From the NCBI GenBank assembly GCA_029252045.1, contig JAQXCD010000054.1, positions 1-42,686 of the forward strand: a DNA stretch of 42,686 bases, read 5' to 3'. A model generated the notes under the pieces. That model worked only from the letters and a program-made list of their open reading frames with translations, searched no databases and was not told where the DNA came from. The DNA comes from Sulfitobacter sp. (GTDB lineage Bacteria > Pseudomonadota > Alphaproteobacteria > Rhodobacterales > Rhodobacteraceae). The position numbers and the translations under genes are program-made. Positions 16,860-24,510 of this stretch are shown here, piece after piece. Position 1 is the stretch's first letter; each line of letters opens with the position of its first letter.

Positions 16860-18542
16860 TTAGCCGAGGATACGGCGCGCGATGACCTGTGCCTGAATTT
16901 CGGCGGCACCCTCAAAGATATTGAGGATGCGCGCATCGCACAGCACGCGGCTGATTTTGTATTCCAGCGCAAAGCCGTTGCCGCCGTGGATTTGCAGGCC
17001 GTTGTCAGCGGCAGCCCATGCCACACGCGCGCCCAGCAGTTTGGCCATACCGGCCTCTACGTCACAGCGACGACCGCCATCTTTTTGTGCGGCGGAGAAG
17101 TAGGTCAACTGGCGGGCGATCATGATCTCGACCGCCATCATCGCCAGCTTGCTGGAGACACGGGGGAATTCGATCAGGGATTTGCCGAACTGTTTGCGGT
17201 CGATTGCGTATTGCATCGAGATGTCGAGAGCGGATTGCGCCACGCCAATGGCGCGGGCTGCCGTCTGGATGCGTGCACTCTCGAAGGTTTCCATCAGCTG
17301 TTTAAAGCCTTTGCCTTCTTCGCCGCCCAGCAGGTTTTCGCCCTTTACCTCAAAACCGTCAAAGGCCAGTTCGTATTCCTTCATGCCGCGGTAGCCCAGC
17401 ACTTCGATTTCTCCACCGGTCATACCGTCCGTCGGGAACGGGTCGGCGTCGGTGCCCGGGATTTTTTCAGCCAGAAACATGGACAGACCTTTGTAGTCTG
17501 TTGTGTTCGGATCTGTGCGGGCCAGCAAGGTCATCACATGGGTGCGCGCCGCATGGGTGATCCATGTTTTGTTACCTGTGACCTTATATGTCTCACCGTC
17601 TTTCACTGCGCGGGTGCGCAAAGAACCAAGGTCTGAGCCGGTGTTCGGCTCTGTAAAGACAGCAGTGGGAAGGGTTTCGGCTGAGGCGATCCGGGGCAGC
17701 CACTTCTGTTTCTGCTCTTCGGTGCCGCCTGCAATGATCAATTCTGCCGCGATTTCCGAGCGTGTGCCAAGCGAACCCACACCGATGTAGCCACGCGATA
17801 GTTCTTCGGAGACAACGCACATGGAAGCTTTGGACAGGCCAAAGCCGCCGTATTCTTCGGGGATGGTCAGGCCGAAGACACCCATCTCGGCCAGCTCGTC
17901 AATGATCTCCAGCGGGATCAGCTCGTCTTTGAGGTGCCACTCATGTGCAAAGGGCTCTACTTTTTCGACAGCGTAACGGCGGAATTGTTCGCGGATCATT
18001 TCCAGCTCGTCATCGAGACCGGAGACCCCAACTGTGACGTTTGCAGAATTTTCCTGCATCAGCTCGACAAGACGTGTGCGGGCGGATTGCGTGTTGCCAC
18101 CTTGGGTGAGGGCCATGATTGCAGGGCTCATCAATCCGCGCTGGTCTTCCTGACCCAACCCCAGATCCTGAAGCCGAACGACCTCACCCTGGTTCATCTG
18201 GATGCCGCCGTAGATCTGCCACAGATATTCACCAAAGGCGATTTGATGGATGAGGGCTTCGGTTTCCCCGAATTTGCCGTCCTTCTGCAGGGCTTCGGCC
18301 CATGATTGCATCTGACGCAGGGCTTGTGCGTAGGTCGCCAGCCACGCGAGCCCGTGGGCCGCTGTCTGGTTGGCCTCCACAAGCGCGTTCGATACGCGGC
18401 CGTTGTCGGTGACTGTTGCGCGAACGGTATCTGTTGCGCGGGCAAGAATTGCTTCTACAGGGGCCACAGCAGCCGCTGTCAGCGCCAGAAGATCATCTAG
18501 CAAGGCAGGTGCCTCTACGTTGAGCTGTCCGTCATGTGCCAT
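16860..18542 (-). CDS. mcd: (2S)-methylsuccinyl-CoA dehydrogenase
   Basis: FAD enzyme of the ethylmalonyl-CoA pathway, oxidising methylsuccinyl-CoA to mesaconyl-CoA during acetate assimilation. 560 residues, about 170 longer than ordinary acyl-CoA dehydrogenases. The N-terminal helical extension (about 1-170, with NGRVSNALVEANQTAAHGLA) is what separates Mcd from other family members. The core has FTEPNTGSDLGSLRT, KTWITHAARTHV and the C-terminal QIHGGNGFALEYKISRVLCD. Electrons should go to EtfAB encoded at 31103-32787. AAAAGGAT precedes the ATG. The upstream gap has TTGC/GCAA dyads that may be regulator sites. Assignment rests on length and extension, so it is strong but not proof. Confidence 0.9.
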   Translation of the reverse strand: MAHDGQLNVEAPALLDDLLALTAAAVAPVEAILARATDTVRATVTDNGRVSNALVEANQTAAHGLAWLATYAQALRQMQSWAEALQKDGKFGETEALIHQIAFGEYLWQIYGGIQMNQGEVVRLQDLGLGQEDQRGLMSPAIMALTQGGNTQSARTRLVELMQENSANVTVGVSGLDDELEMIREQFRRYAVEKVEPFAHEWHLKDELIPLEIIDELAEMGVFGLTIPEEYGGFGLSKASMCVVSEELSRGYIGVGSLGTRSEIAAELIIAGGTEEQKQKWLPRIASAETLPTAVFTEPNTGSDLGSLRTRAVKDGETYKVTGNKTWITHAARTHVMTLLARTDPNTTDYKGLSMFLAEKIPGTDADPFPTDGMTGGEIEVLGYRGMKEYELAFDGFEVKGENLLGGEEGKGFKQLMETFESARIQTAARAIGVAQSALDISMQYAIDRKQFGKSLIEFPRVSSKLAMMAVEIMIARQLTYFSAAQKDGGRRCDVEAGMAKLLGARVAWAAADNGLQIHGGNGFALEYKISRVLCDARILNIFEGAAEIQAQVIARRILG

Positions 18543-18583
18543 CTATCAACATCCTTTTTTACTTAGCGCAGGGCATAATCACT

Positions 18584-18646
18584 TTGCAGGCGCAGCGCAA
18601 CAAACATACGTTTGGTTGCGGCAATTTGGACGAAAGTTTCGCAACC
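18584..18646. promoter_or_regulatory. Two TTGC/GCAA dyads upstream of mcd
   Basis: First dyad: TTGC at 18584-18587 and GCAA at 18597-18600. Second dyad: GGTTGCG at 18614-18620 and CGCAACC at 18640-18646, seven perfect pairs with a 19-base spacer. They sit 42-104 bases upstream of mcd, between it and the divergent permease gene. Likely transcription-factor sites by position and symmetry; the factor is not identified. Confidence 0.35.
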
Positions 18647-18739
18647 CCTTGCCCGAAGGTAGGGCAAATGGCGTGCAGTGCCAGTTGTTCGCCCGAGAAA
18701 TTTGTCGTGCACAGCTTGGGCTCTTTGGTATGTAGAGCC

Positions 18740-19507
18740 ATGAATATCGTTTTCCCACTCATATCAGGGCAGGAGTTGCTGGTTGCTGCACTGATTGCGG
18801 TTCTGGCGGGATTCGTCAAAGGCGTTGTGGGGTTTGCGATGCCCCTGGTGTTTATCTCGGGCCTGACAACTTTTTTGTCGCCTGAATTGGCGCTGGCGGG
18901 ATTGATTCTGCCGACCCTTGCTACGAACGCCCAGCAAGCGTTGCGGCATGGTGTTCCGGCCGCCGTCAGGTCTGTTGTGGATTTCCGGGTATTTTTGATT
19001 GTCGGAGGTGTGGCGCTGATGGCGTGCGCGCAGCTGGTACGGGTTTTTCCCGATCAGATCATGATGGCGGTGATCGGTGTGCCGGTTACCTTCTTTGCGG
19101 TCCTGCAGATCGCTGGATACCAGATACGACTGCCCGCAAACAGCCGTGTGGCAGAGGTTGTGGCGGGATCAGTCGCAGGCGGGCTGGGTGGCTTGACGGG
19201 TATTTGGGGCGCGCCAACTGTCGCCTATCTGACCGCGCTTAATACTCCGAAAGAGGACCAAATGCGGGTGCAGGGTGTCATCTACGGGCTGGGTGCGCTG
19301 GGCCTGTTGGGCGCGCACATTGGGTCAGGTGTTCTGCGTGCAGAAACCATCGGGTTTTCACTGGCGATGGTGCCTACGGCATTTGTGGGCATGTGGACGG
19401 GGATGGCGGTGATGGACCGTATTGACCAAACCGCCTTCCGCCGTGCGACACTATTTGTGCTGTTGATTGCCGGCCTCAACCTTGTCCGGCGGGCATGGCT
19501 GGGGTAA
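18740..19507 (+). CDS. TauE/SafE family membrane permease
   Basis: About 255 residues with some eight hydrophobic helices. The N-terminal half repeat LAGFVKGVVGFAMPLVFI and the second-half repeat AGSVAGGLGGLTGIWGAPTV are the duplicated glycine-rich motifs of TauE/SafE (DUF81) exporters. Members export sulfite, sulfoacetate or other small organic anions; the substrate here is unknown. The ATG at 18740 begins directly before the first helix, and the longer upstream frame is not hydrophobic. Ends back-to-back with the XRE gene with no spacer. Confidence 0.88.
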   Translation: MNIVFPLISGQELLVAALIAVLAGFVKGVVGFAMPLVFISGLTTFLSPELALAGLILPTLATNAQQALRHGVPAAVRSVVDFRVFLIVGGVALMACAQLVRVFPDQIMMAVIGVPVTFFAVLQIAGYQIRLPANSRVAEVVAGSVAGGLGGLTGIWGAPTVAYLTALNTPKEDQMRVQGVIYGLGALGLLGAHIGSGVLRAETIGFSLAMVPTAFVGMWTGMAVMDRIDQTAFRRATLFVLLIAGLNLVRRAWLG

Positions 19508-19514
19508 TTACCCC
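19501..19514. repeat. Perfect palindrome across two abutting stop codons
   Basis: GGGGTAATTACCCC. The TAA at 19505-19507 ends the permease and the TAA on the other strand (TTA at 19508-19510) ends the XRE gene. There is no loop, so a terminator hairpin is unlikely. Confidence 0.7.
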
Positions 19515-19870
19515 TGCCGCGCGACTGTCATACCAGATATATCTTCGATGAATGTGACAATCCGTGTCTTAACGGTTTCATCCCGAATCGAAGCCAGCGC
19601 TTTTACAATTTCCATACCAGGATCCCGCGGCGCAGTATCGCTTTGCGCACCCTCGTATAGGCCATCAAAGAAGTATGCCGGGGAAAGATCGAATATCTGT
19701 GCCAATTCAAACAAACGGCTTGCAGCAATGCGGTTTGAGCCAATTTCGTATTTCTGAATCTGCTGAAACGAAAGACCTAGTTTGTTTGCAACGTCGGTCT
19801 GCGAGTAGCGGCGCAGTGTGCGGATTTGTTTAAGTTTTTGTCCCACGTGGACGTCAACTGGATGTGCCAT
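19508..19870 (-). CDS. XRE-family helix-turn-helix regulator
   Basis: 120 residues. An HTH of the Cro/C1 type covers about 8-65: VGQKLKQIRTLRRYSQTDVA, then LGLSFQQIQKYEIGSNRI and LAQIFDLSPAYFFDGL. The opening MAHPVDVHVG is the common start of a widespread alphaproteobacterial HTH group. The C-terminal 45 residues are helical and unlike a ligand domain. Target genes unknown. Divergent from the LysR-like gene across an AT-rich 170-base region. Confidence 0.9.
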   Translation of the reverse strand: MAHPVDVHVGQKLKQIRTLRRYSQTDVANKLGLSFQQIQKYEIGSNRIAASRLFELAQIFDLSPAYFFDGLYEGAQSDTAPRDPGMEIVKALASIRDETVKTRIVTFIEDISGMTVARQG

Positions 19871-20041
19871 AAATCATTAACCTCTGGTTGTGTGTAGCGA
19901 GTTTTGTGAGAATTCCTACGTGTGATCAATTGGATAGATTTTTTATTTTTCGGTCAATTTATAGCGCGACATTGTGTTGTGAATGTACTATCAATGGGTG
20001 ATTGGTATACACTTGATGTATGGTTTTTGGTTCAGCTCTTA

Positions 20042-20947
20042 ATGAATGACGTATCAAATCATCCCGCTATTTCGGAAATGCCGCGCAATTCACCAGCGCT
20101 GCTGACCGAAATGATGCGTTCGTTCAGCGCGTTGGCGCGAACGCTGAACCTTAGTCAGGCGGTTGAGGAGTTGGGGAGCACCCGTCAGACCGTGCGCAGG
20201 CATATTGCCCAGCTGGAAGAGGCGATGGGTGAGCAGTTGTTCGAGGTACAGCAGCGGCGCTACGTCCTGACTGAACGCGGGGAAAGGGCGCTGACGCCAG
20301 CGCAGGTTCTGCTGGATCAAAGTCTGGTATGGTACCGCGGCCAATTCGAACATGTCGCCGGGATGCTCAGGTTCTCCTACAAGGCCGATAACGGCTGGAT
20401 ATACCATCAGCAGCAACAGCCGATGAGTGTGGTTTGGTCCTGTAAATCCAAGCTGTTACGCGCTGCCCTAAAGGCATGGACAGCATCGGAAGGGCAGCTG
20501 GAGAGTGAGGAAATGGCGAAGGTGCGCCCGCATATCGTTGTCTACCGCGAGAATGCCTATAAGTGGATCTGCGTCGAAGTAGGTGAGAAATCATTCTATT
20601 CGGCATGGTTTGGATGGGTCCGCGCGCGCAGCAGTGTTGGCCGCAGTCTGAATGAATTTCCGGGCGGTGATGCGGTCGCGAGTATCGCAGATTTACCGTT
20701 TCAGGATGTGTGCGAAGGCCACAGCGTCCGGCTGGACCAAGTGCTGACCGAACTTCCGATGGGCGGAGAAGACGGCCCCATGCGTCTGATCGCATTTGAT
20801 CGTTTGCTGATGGGGGCGCAATTGCCCGACGGCTCGCCTGCAATTATTTCCGTAGTTGATCGCGCGTGTGAAATCCGAATTTCGGACATTGACCCGCTCG
20901 TTCTCAATAGCGTTCCTGATGAGGCCCGAATTGATTTTGTAGATTAG
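20042..20947 (+). CDS. Atypical LysR-like regulator
   Basis: About 301 residues. The N-terminal winged helix (about 20-85) is LysR-like: SFSALARTLNLSQAVEELG, STRQTVRRHIAQLEEAMGEQ, LFEVQQRRYVLTERGE. The remaining two thirds show none of the usual periplasmic-binding-like effector pattern I would expect; they include a tryptophan-rich stretch and a region around VVYRENAYKWICVEVGE. The ATG at 20042 is preferred; upstream codons in frame to 19922 are AT-rich and do not look coding. The partner gene follows after 72 bases. Probably controls its neighbour, by position only. Confidence 0.7.
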   Translation: MNDVSNHPAISEMPRNSPALLTEMMRSFSALARTLNLSQAVEELGSTRQTVRRHIAQLEEAMGEQLFEVQQRRYVLTERGERALTPAQVLLDQSLVWYRGQFEHVAGMLRFSYKADNGWIYHQQQQPMSVVWSCKSKLLRAALKAWTASEGQLESEEMAKVRPHIVVYRENAYKWICVEVGEKSFYSAWFGWVRARSSVGRSLNEFPGGDAVASIADLPFQDVCEGHSVRLDQVLTELPMGGEDGPMRLIAFDRLLMGAQLPDGSPAIISVVDRACEIRISDIDPLVLNSVPDEARIDFVD

Positions 20948-21019
20948 CACTAAATTTGGAGTGGTTTGTTTCTTTTTTCGCTACACTGTATGGGTAGCGA
21001 GCTAGAGAGGCGATTACTG

Positions 21020-21736
21020 ATGACATTAGTAACCCTGCAGTCTACCGACCGATTCGTGGCTAACAGTGCTGAAATCTTTCAGCAATATGGTGTCAGAATG
21101 GAAGTCGGGTACGATTTTGACTTGTACCGCGAGATGCTCAGCGTGGCGCGGCCAGACCAGCCACTTGGTGCACCGTTTGATCCCGATGTCCACGAATTGA
21201 CGGCTGAAAACGCTCTTTGGATGATTGGCCGCAATATTCAGGGCGAGATTATTCATACACAAGCGCTGCGGATGCTCGACATGAAGGGGCGCAGTGTTGC
21301 GGAGTATTTCACCGCCAGGTTCCGTGATTTCCCGCCTGCGGTTCCGGGGCTTGACCTCAAGCGTTCGCGGTTCCGCGCAGGGCCATATGCCAAGCGCTTG
21401 CGCGGTACGACATGCTACAATGGTGAATTCTGGATCAAACCGGGTGAGACGACGTTCCGTGGGCAAGGCCTGTCGTGCGTGTTGGGCAGATACGCGTTCT
21501 TTCAGGCGCTACAGCATTGGGACCCTGATCAGATGATCGGTTTCATGGCGCAGGCGGTGGCTTGCAAGGGCTTCCCGCAGCGATTGGGGTGGATGCATAC
21601 CCAACCCGGTGCTTTGCGCTGGTTCATGAAGGGGCGGGATACACCGATGGAGGGTTTCATGACCTTTATGGAGCGTGAAGACCTGCACTATGTTCTGGAA
21701 TTGCCGTTGAAGGACTATGTGGCTCTGGCCGCGTAA
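21020..21736 (+). CDS. Conserved hypothetical protein, GNAT-like
   Basis: About 238 residues with no family I can name firmly. The order of elements resembles a GNAT N-acyltransferase: beta strands around NALWMIGRNIQGEIIHTQAL, then TTFRGQGLSCVLGRYAFF, which has an RxxG followed by a small residue like the CoA-binding motif A, then DPDQMIGFMAQAVACKGFP and LGWMHTQPGALRWFM. The substrate is unknown and the fold assignment is inference. Follows the LysR-like gene on the same strand and ends at a strong terminator, so the two form a small transcription unit or a regulator-target pair. Confidence 0.6.
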   Translation: MTLVTLQSTDRFVANSAEIFQQYGVRMEVGYDFDLYREMLSVARPDQPLGAPFDPDVHELTAENALWMIGRNIQGEIIHTQALRMLDMKGRSVAEYFTARFRDFPPAVPGLDLKRSRFRAGPYAKRLRGTTCYNGEFWIKPGETTFRGQGLSCVLGRYAFFQALQHWDPDQMIGFMAQAVACKGFPQRLGWMHTQPGALRWFMKGRDTPMEGFMTFMEREDLHYVLELPLKDYVALAA

Positions 21737-21757
21737 GGACCAATAGCCTCAAACGAG

Positions 21758-21792
21758 AAAGGGCCGCTGCATCCGGAATGCAGCGGCCCTTT
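21758..21792. terminator. Bidirectional intrinsic terminator
   Basis: AAAGGGCCGCTGCAT (21758-21772) pairs perfectly with ATGCAGCGGCCCTTT (21778-21792), a 15-base-pair stem with a five-base loop. It lies between the convergent GNAT-like gene and pckA; A/T bases at both stem feet let it serve both strands. Confidence 0.9.
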
Positions 21793-21812
21793 GTTTATCT
21801 GAGAGGTCGCGT

Positions 21813-23411
21813 TCAGCCGATTGCGGCAGCTTTAACATCGTCGTCGATGTGCGGCATGTACTGCTTGAAGTTTTCGGCAAACATGGCGACCAGCTTGGCA
21901 ACCTGGCGGTCATAGGCTTCGGCGTCGTCCCATGTGCGGCGCGGGTCCAGTAGAATATCCGCAACGCCGGCGACGGCCACAGGCACTTCAAAGCCAAAGT
22001 TTTCGTCAACACGGAACTTGCCCGCAACCAATGAGCCATCAAGTGCGGCAGTAAGCAACGCGCGTGTTGCGCGGATCGGCATGCGTGAACCTGTGCCATA
22101 AGCACCACCGGTCCAGCCTGTATTCACCAGCCAGCAGGTCGCGCCGTGCTGTGCGATCTTCTCGCGCAGCAGGTGGCCGTAGACTTCGGGGCGGCGCGGC
22201 ATGAAGGGCGCACCAAAGCAGGTAGAGAATGTTGGCTCCGGCTCGGTCACGCCGCGCTCTGTTCCCGCAACCTTTGAGGTGAAGCCGGACAGGAAGTGAT
22301 ACATCGCTTGCGCGGGTGTCAGGCGTGCGATGGGGGGCAGGGTGCCAAACGCATCACATGTCAGCATGATGATGTTCTTGGGGTGGCCGCCCACAGCCTT
22401 TTTGGATGCATTCGAGATGTAGTGCAGCGGGTAAGCACAACGCATGTTGGCTGTCAGGCTGTCATCGTCAAAGTCGAGGTCCTTGGTTTCCTCGTCGTAA
22501 ACCATGTTCTCGATCACTGTGCCGAACTTCTCGGTTGTGGCGTAGATTTCAGGCTCTGCTTCGGCGCTCAGGTTGATTGTCTTGGCATAGCAACCACCCT
22601 CAAAGTTGAAGGTGCCGGTGTCTGACCAGCCATGTTCGTCATCGCCGATCAGCGTGCGCGAAGGATCGGCCGACAGGGTCGTCTTGCCGGTGCCGGAGAG
22701 ACCAAAGAAAATTGCCGTATCAACGGGGTTGCCAACAGCATGGTTGGCCGAGCAGTGCATCGGCATTACGCCTTTTTCGGGCAGCAGATAGTTCAACAGC
22801 GAGAAGACGGACTTCTTGTTCTCGCCTGCGTATTCCGTGCCGCCAATGAGGATCATCTTGCGATCAAAGTTCATCGCAATCACCGTCTCGGTGCGGCAGT
22901 TGTGTTTCTTCGGATCGGCAGCAAAACTGGGGCAGTTGATGACGGTGAAATCCGCCATGAAATCATCCAGTTGGTCCCGGTCGGGACGGCGCATCATGTT
23001 ACGGATGAACAGACCATGCCATGCCAGCTCGGTCACAAAGCGGACGTTGATCGCGTGCTTGGGATCGGCGCCGCCGACAAGGTCCTGAACAAAATAGTCG
23101 CGGCCCTTCATGTGGGCGAGCATGTCATTGTACAGCGCGTCAAAACCCGCTTCGGACATCTCTGCGTTGTTTTCCCACCAGATCGTGTCTTTGACCGACG
23201 CGCTCATCACGACGTGTTTGTCTTTGGGCGACCGGCCTGTGAATTTACCTGTGGTGACAAGGAATGCGCCACCTTTACCCAATGAACCTTCGTCGCGCTT
23301 CAGCGCGGCTTCGATCAGCGCAGGCTCCATCTGGTTGTAATAAACATTGCCCAGCCCTTTGATCCCTTGATCGTCGAGGCTGAAGTTCGGGTTGACCCGT
23401 CCGGTTTGCAT
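21813..23411 (-). CDS. pckA: Phosphoenolpyruvate carboxykinase (ATP)
   Basis: Converts oxaloacetate and ATP to PEP, the entry to gluconeogenesis from C4 acids. 532 residues. The nucleotide-binding loop [16 protein letters not shown] is followed by LIGDDEHGW and the substrate-binding [12 protein letters not shown]. The ATG at 23411 ([10 protein letters not shown]) is chosen because AAAGGAGA lies just upstream; a longer frame to 23486 has no homology. Divergent from chvI, the arrangement known across alphaproteobacteria, where ChvI-type regulators influence pckA. A TTGCATA dyad lies 128-156 bases upstream. Confidence 0.97.
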   Translation of the reverse strand: MQTGRVNPNFSLDDQGIKGLGNVYYNQMEPALIEAALKRDEGSLGKGGAFLVTTGKFTGRSPKDKHVVMSASVKDTIWWENNAEMSEAGFDALYNDMLAHMKGRDYFVQDLVGGADPKHAINVRFVTELAWHGLFIRNMMRRPDRDQLDDFMADFTVINCPSFAADPKKHNCRTETVIAMNFDRKMILIGGTEYAGENKKSVFSLLNYLLPEKGVMPMHCSANHAVGNPVDTAIFFGLSGTGKTTLSADPSRTLIGDDEHGWSDTGTFNFEGGCYAKTINLSAEAEPEIYATTEKFGTVIENMVYDEETKDLDFDDDSLTANMRCAYPLHYISNASKKAVGGHPKNIIMLTCDAFGTLPPIARLTPAQAMYHFLSGFTSKVAGTERGVTEPEPTFSTCFGAPFMPRRPEVYGHLLREKIAQHGATCWLVNTGWTGGAYGTGSRMPIRATRALLTAALDGSLVAGKFRVDENFGFEVPVAVAGVADILLDPRRTWDDAEAYDRQVAKLVAMFAENFKQYMPHIDDDVKAAAIG

Positions 23412-23799
23412 GCAATGTCTCCTTTGGAAACTGCGCGGTCTGCACAGCGTATTGGGGGATGCCCGGGACCAAAAGCGCACGGGCATAACTGGAATATTTG
23501 CCTCTTAGCACGATGATTTACGGATTGAACAGGCGCGTTTGCATAGTTAGCGCCATCACTTATGCAATTGATCAAAGCAGCGACCGAATGGCGTATTCTC
23601 GCGATTGTGCTGCCTCAAGCTTACCAACTTCTGGCTCCGCAAAAAGGGAATGTGAGGCAATTTAGCCATTCCAAACAAATTATGGCTGAAATGGGGCGGT
23701 AGAGACTGCCGATTCGCAGTTAGGGATTGATTCGACAAGAAAAGGAGTGATCAATGCTTGGAAAACAAAAATACGTTGAGCAGCACAAGGAAACAGGCA
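23412..23799. other. pckA-chvI divergent regulatory region
   Basis: 388 bases without a conserved gene. It holds the pckA ribosome site at its left edge, the TTGCATA/TATGCAA dyad at 23539-23567, and a short open frame at 23754-23825 with a strong ribosome site that overlaps the chvI start. Promoters for both directions must lie here, but I see no convincing -35/-10 pair. Confidence 0.6.
23539..23567. promoter_or_regulatory. TTGCATA inverted repeat upstream of pckA
   Basis: TTGCATA (23539-23545) and TATGCAA (23561-23567), seven perfect pairs around a 15-base spacer. Position and symmetry suggest a regulator site for pckA. Confidence 0.35.
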
Positions 23800-23825
23800 A
23801 TGTCAAAAATTGCATTGGTAGATGA
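23754..23825 (+). CDS. Possible 23-codon leader peptide of chvI
   Basis: ATG with an excellent ribosome site (AAAAGGAG, seven bases upstream), 23 codons, stop TGA at 23823-23825, which is 26 bases inside chvI in another frame. The peptide starts [13 protein letters not shown]. It could couple or attenuate chvI translation. No homolog is known to me; it may also be chance. Confidence 0.3.
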   Translation: MLGKQKYVEQHKETGNVKNCIGR

Positions 23826-24501
23826 CGACAGGAATATCCTGACGTCCGTCTGGATGAATCTCGAAGCCGAAGGTTTCGAGGTGGAAACCTATAATGACGG
23901 TCAGGCCGCACTGGACGCTTTCAACAAGCGGATGCCGGACATGGCAGTACTTGATATCAAGATGCCGCGCATGGATGGCATGGATTTGCTCCAGCGCTTG
24001 CGCCAGAAAACAGCGATGCCCGTCATCTTCCTGACCTCCAAAGATGACGAGATCGAAGAAGTGCTGGGCCTGCGTATGGGTGCAGACGACTATGTGAAGA
24101 AACCGTTTTCCCAGCGTCTTTTGGTAGAGCTTATTCGCGCTCTGCTACGCCGTCAGGAAGCTGTTGCAACCGAAGAAGTTGGCGACACCGAAGAGACCAA
24201 AGTGATGGAGCGGGGCGATCTGCGGATGGACCCGCTGCGTCATGCCGTCAGCTGGAAGGGTAAAGATGTATCCCTGACAGTGACCGAGTTCTTGCTGCTG
24301 CAAGCGCTGGCACAGCGCCCCGGCTTCGTAAAGTCGCGCGATCAGCTGATGGATGTCGCCTATGACGATCAGGTGTATGTGGATGACCGCACCATCGATA
24401 GCCATATCAAACGCCTGCGCAAAAAGATGCGTACAGCCGATGATGAATTCTCGGCGATTGAGACGCTTTACGGGATCGGTTATCGGTATAACGAAGAGTA
24501 A
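23800..24501 (+). CDS. chvI: Two-component response regulator ChvI
   Basis: OmpR-type regulator of about 233 residues. The receiver domain starts [16 protein letters not shown] with phosphoacceptor D52 in [12 protein letters not shown] and K in VKKPFS; the winged-helix output domain is at about 135-230, ending [15 protein letters not shown] and [23 protein letters not shown] is characteristic of ChvI. The ATG at 23800 is supported by AAGGAAACAGG upstream. Works with ChvG in acid, envelope and metabolic control in other alphaproteobacteria. Nine bases separate it from chvG. Confidence 0.95.
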   Translation: MSKIALVDDDRNILTSVWMNLEAEGFEVETYNDGQAALDAFNKRMPDMAVLDIKMPRMDGMDLLQRLRQKTAMPVIFLTSKDDEIEEVLGLRMGADDYVKKPFSQRLLVELIRALLRRQEAVATEEVGDTEETKVMERGDLRMDPLRHAVSWKGKDVSLTVTEFLLLQALAQRPGFVKSRDQLMDVAYDDQVYVDDRTIDSHIKRLRKKMRTADDEFSAIETLYGIGYRYNEE

Positions 24502-24510
24502 TCGTTTTTT

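Noticed and set aside
16605..17636. 343-codon plus-strand frame opposite tetR and mcd
   Set aside because: It spans two real genes and the stem-loop between them in antisense; composition follows from mcd codon bias.
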